DNA from: an uncultured Lachnospiraceae bacterium
GTDB lineage: Bacteria > Bacillota > Clostridia > Lachnospirales > Lachnospiraceae
NCBI GenBank assembly: GCA_902782715.1
Contig: CACZOG010000007.1
Span: 1-6,388 of the forward strand
Direction: 5' to 3'
Length of the DNA stretch: 6,388 nt
Part shown: positions 5,276 to 6,388 of the stretch, one piece after another
Layout of the letters: the number at the start of each line of letters is the position of its first letter
How positions within the stretch are numbered: the stretch's first letter is position 1
The notes under the pieces: generated by a model
The model's input: the letters and a program-made list of their open reading frames with translations, nothing else
Database searches by the model: none
What the model was told of the DNA's origin: nothing
Translations under genes and position numbers: made by a program

Positions 5276-6388
5276 CTAATATGTTATCGCGCAGACCTTC
5301 CAGTTACCGTCTTCTTTTACGTAATAATATCTTGCATCCGTAACGACGTCTCTCGGTCTTACACCGTAAATGAGCATGTGCTGCGTATGCTCAATCTCGC
5401 AGAAGAATGCATTGTCCGTATACGGAATAAATTCGATGATCTTATCTTCGGTATCCGTGGTTTTGTGGTTGGGGAAATACTTAAGATTATCGCTGTTTGA
5501 TTTGATGTCAGTAACGATCGGGTTTCCTTTAGTGAAAACTTCATCCAGATTGCTGTCGTTTATTTCCCTGCAGACTACCTGCGCATATGTATCAACTGCT
5601 GTTTTCGCAAATGAGATCATTTCGTCTTCAACTTCTTTGGGGACGCTTAAAGGTGTTTCATAAACGCCCGTTGCATGGTTAAGCGTGGGTGTTATTTCCT
5701 GATCGAATACATTTACGACTTTAACCACGGGCTGTTCATAAAGCCCCGTAACCTTGTAATACTTGGTTAAAGGCAGCTGGGCAAATCCCTCGAAGTGTTT
5801 CTCCTTGGGAAGATCGATACGGTAAATATATTCGGGAGTAACCGCCACACCGTTAACATATACGCTGCAGTTATCGTATGCCTGAACGGATATGCTCCAT
5901 TCGGGTTCTTCATAGAACTCGAATGTATCAATGGAGTAAATGGGAAGATCGTAAGCCCTTTTCATATCGCTCTGACACATGGTTATCTTACCGATAATGT
6001 AATCGTCGGCAGTTAAATAGTAAACGGGTATCTTGTCGGTTGATTCGCCTGCCTCGTTATATCTTATCGTTTTTCCCGAAAGCATTTTCTTCATATATGC
6101 CTTGACGTTTTCTTCACTCTCAAATTTGGTGATCTCAGGCTTTTTTGAAACCATTGAGTAGAGTGCGTCATAATCGCCGTCGGCAAAATTATTTAAGAAT
6201 TCATCCATTTCATGATATGCAAGGGAATCCTGATAAACTTTCTCGTAATCTTCAAGAAAATGATAGAACTTATAAAGAAATACTCCTATTGCCAGAATAA
6301 GCAGGGAACACCATACAGCCATAAATATGGCAAAACCCTTGCTTTTCTTTCGAACCGGTTTTGCAGCCTGAGTATTTTCAGACTTTGA
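5276..6388 (-). CDS. Membrane-anchored exported protein with NTF2-like-looking regions, N-terminus cut by the window edge
   Basis: The minus-strand frame stays open from 6388 to the stop at 5276, giving 370 visible residues. ATG at 6322 is the first methionine, but it falls inside the membrane helix and has no well-placed ribosome binding site (AAGGG is 13 bases away). The 22 residues before it read like a cytoplasmic tail (KPVRKKSKGFAIF), so the true start probably lies right of the window. Numbering from the edge: helix at about 19-39, a region at 58-150 starting FLNNFADGDYDALYSMV that resembles NTF2-like or MecA-N-like folds, a beta-rich stretch with CSVYVNGVAVTPEYI at 174-188 recalling TcaA/YvbJ-type exported domains, and a C-terminal region (about 255-370) ending RYYYVKEDGNWKVCAITY, a typical NTF2-like final strand pair. 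Charge predicts the N-terminus inside and the bulk outside. No enzyme motif is seen. Function is unknown; a TcaA/YvbJ-like envelope protein is the best guess. Confidence 0.8.
   Translation of the reverse strand, partial: SKSENTQAAKPVRKKSKGFAIFMAVWCSLLILAIGVFLYKFYHFLEDYEKVYQDSLAYHEMDEFLNNFADGDYDALYSMVSKKPEITKFESEENVKAYMKKMLSGKTIRYNEAGESTDKIPVYYLTADDYIIGKITMCQSDMKRAYDLPIYSIDTFEFYEEPEWSISVQAYDNCSVYVNGVAVTPEYIYRIDLPKEKHFEGFAQLPLTKYYKVTGLYEQPVVKVVNVFDQEITPTLNHATGVYETPLSVPKEVEDEMISFAKTAVDTYAQVVCREINDSNLDEVFTKGNPIVTDIKSNSDNLKYFPNHKTTDTEDKIIEFIPYTDNAFFCEIEHTQHMLIYGVRPRDVVTDARYYYVKEDGNWKVCAITY

Noticed and set aside
5795..6016. Plus-strand open frame of 73 codons opposite the minus-strand membrane protein gene
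   Set aside because: It is a shadow of the real coding strand, with no ribosome binding site or recognisable domain.

Overview
The window looks like a low-to-medium GC member of the Clostridia, most likely a Lachnospiraceae-type gut or rumen bacterium. This is inferred from the Firmicute-type PcrA tail, strong A/G-rich ribosome binding sites, and lineage-typical small single-pass membrane proteins with charged tails. No rRNA, tRNA, CRISPR array or insertion sequence was found, and no intergenic gap exceeds about 120 bases.

Layout. Bases 1-855 hold the C-terminal part of the DNA helicase PcrA; its start lies left of the window. After 34 bases comes pseG (890-1945), a UDP-sugar hydrolase of the pseudaminic acid pathway. 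It overlaps by one base (TAATG) a 927-residue gene (1945-4728) encoding an N-terminal TIR domain, one membrane helix and about 18 SEL1/TPR-type repeats. No terminator is visible between these three genes, so they probably share a transcript. A 105-base gap then carries an extended -10 promoter overlapped by a perfect 8+3+8 palindrome, followed by a small membrane protein with an aspartate-rich tail (4834-5157). A strong hairpin terminator (5203-5243) separates it from a convergent minus-strand gene (5276-6388). That gene encodes a membrane-anchored protein whose reading frame runs off the right edge.

How the genes may work together. The most notable object is the TIR-TM-SEL1 protein. Charge around its helix predicts a cytoplasmic TIR domain and an exported repeat array, a layout resembling a Toll-like receptor in mirror image (N-terminus inside). 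It is translationally coupled to a surface-glycan biosynthesis gene. The next two genes also encode single-pass proteins with predicted outward-facing C-terminal parts. A role for this cluster in sensing or maintaining the cell surface, or in TIR-based defence, is inference; the sequence shows the architecture, not the function.
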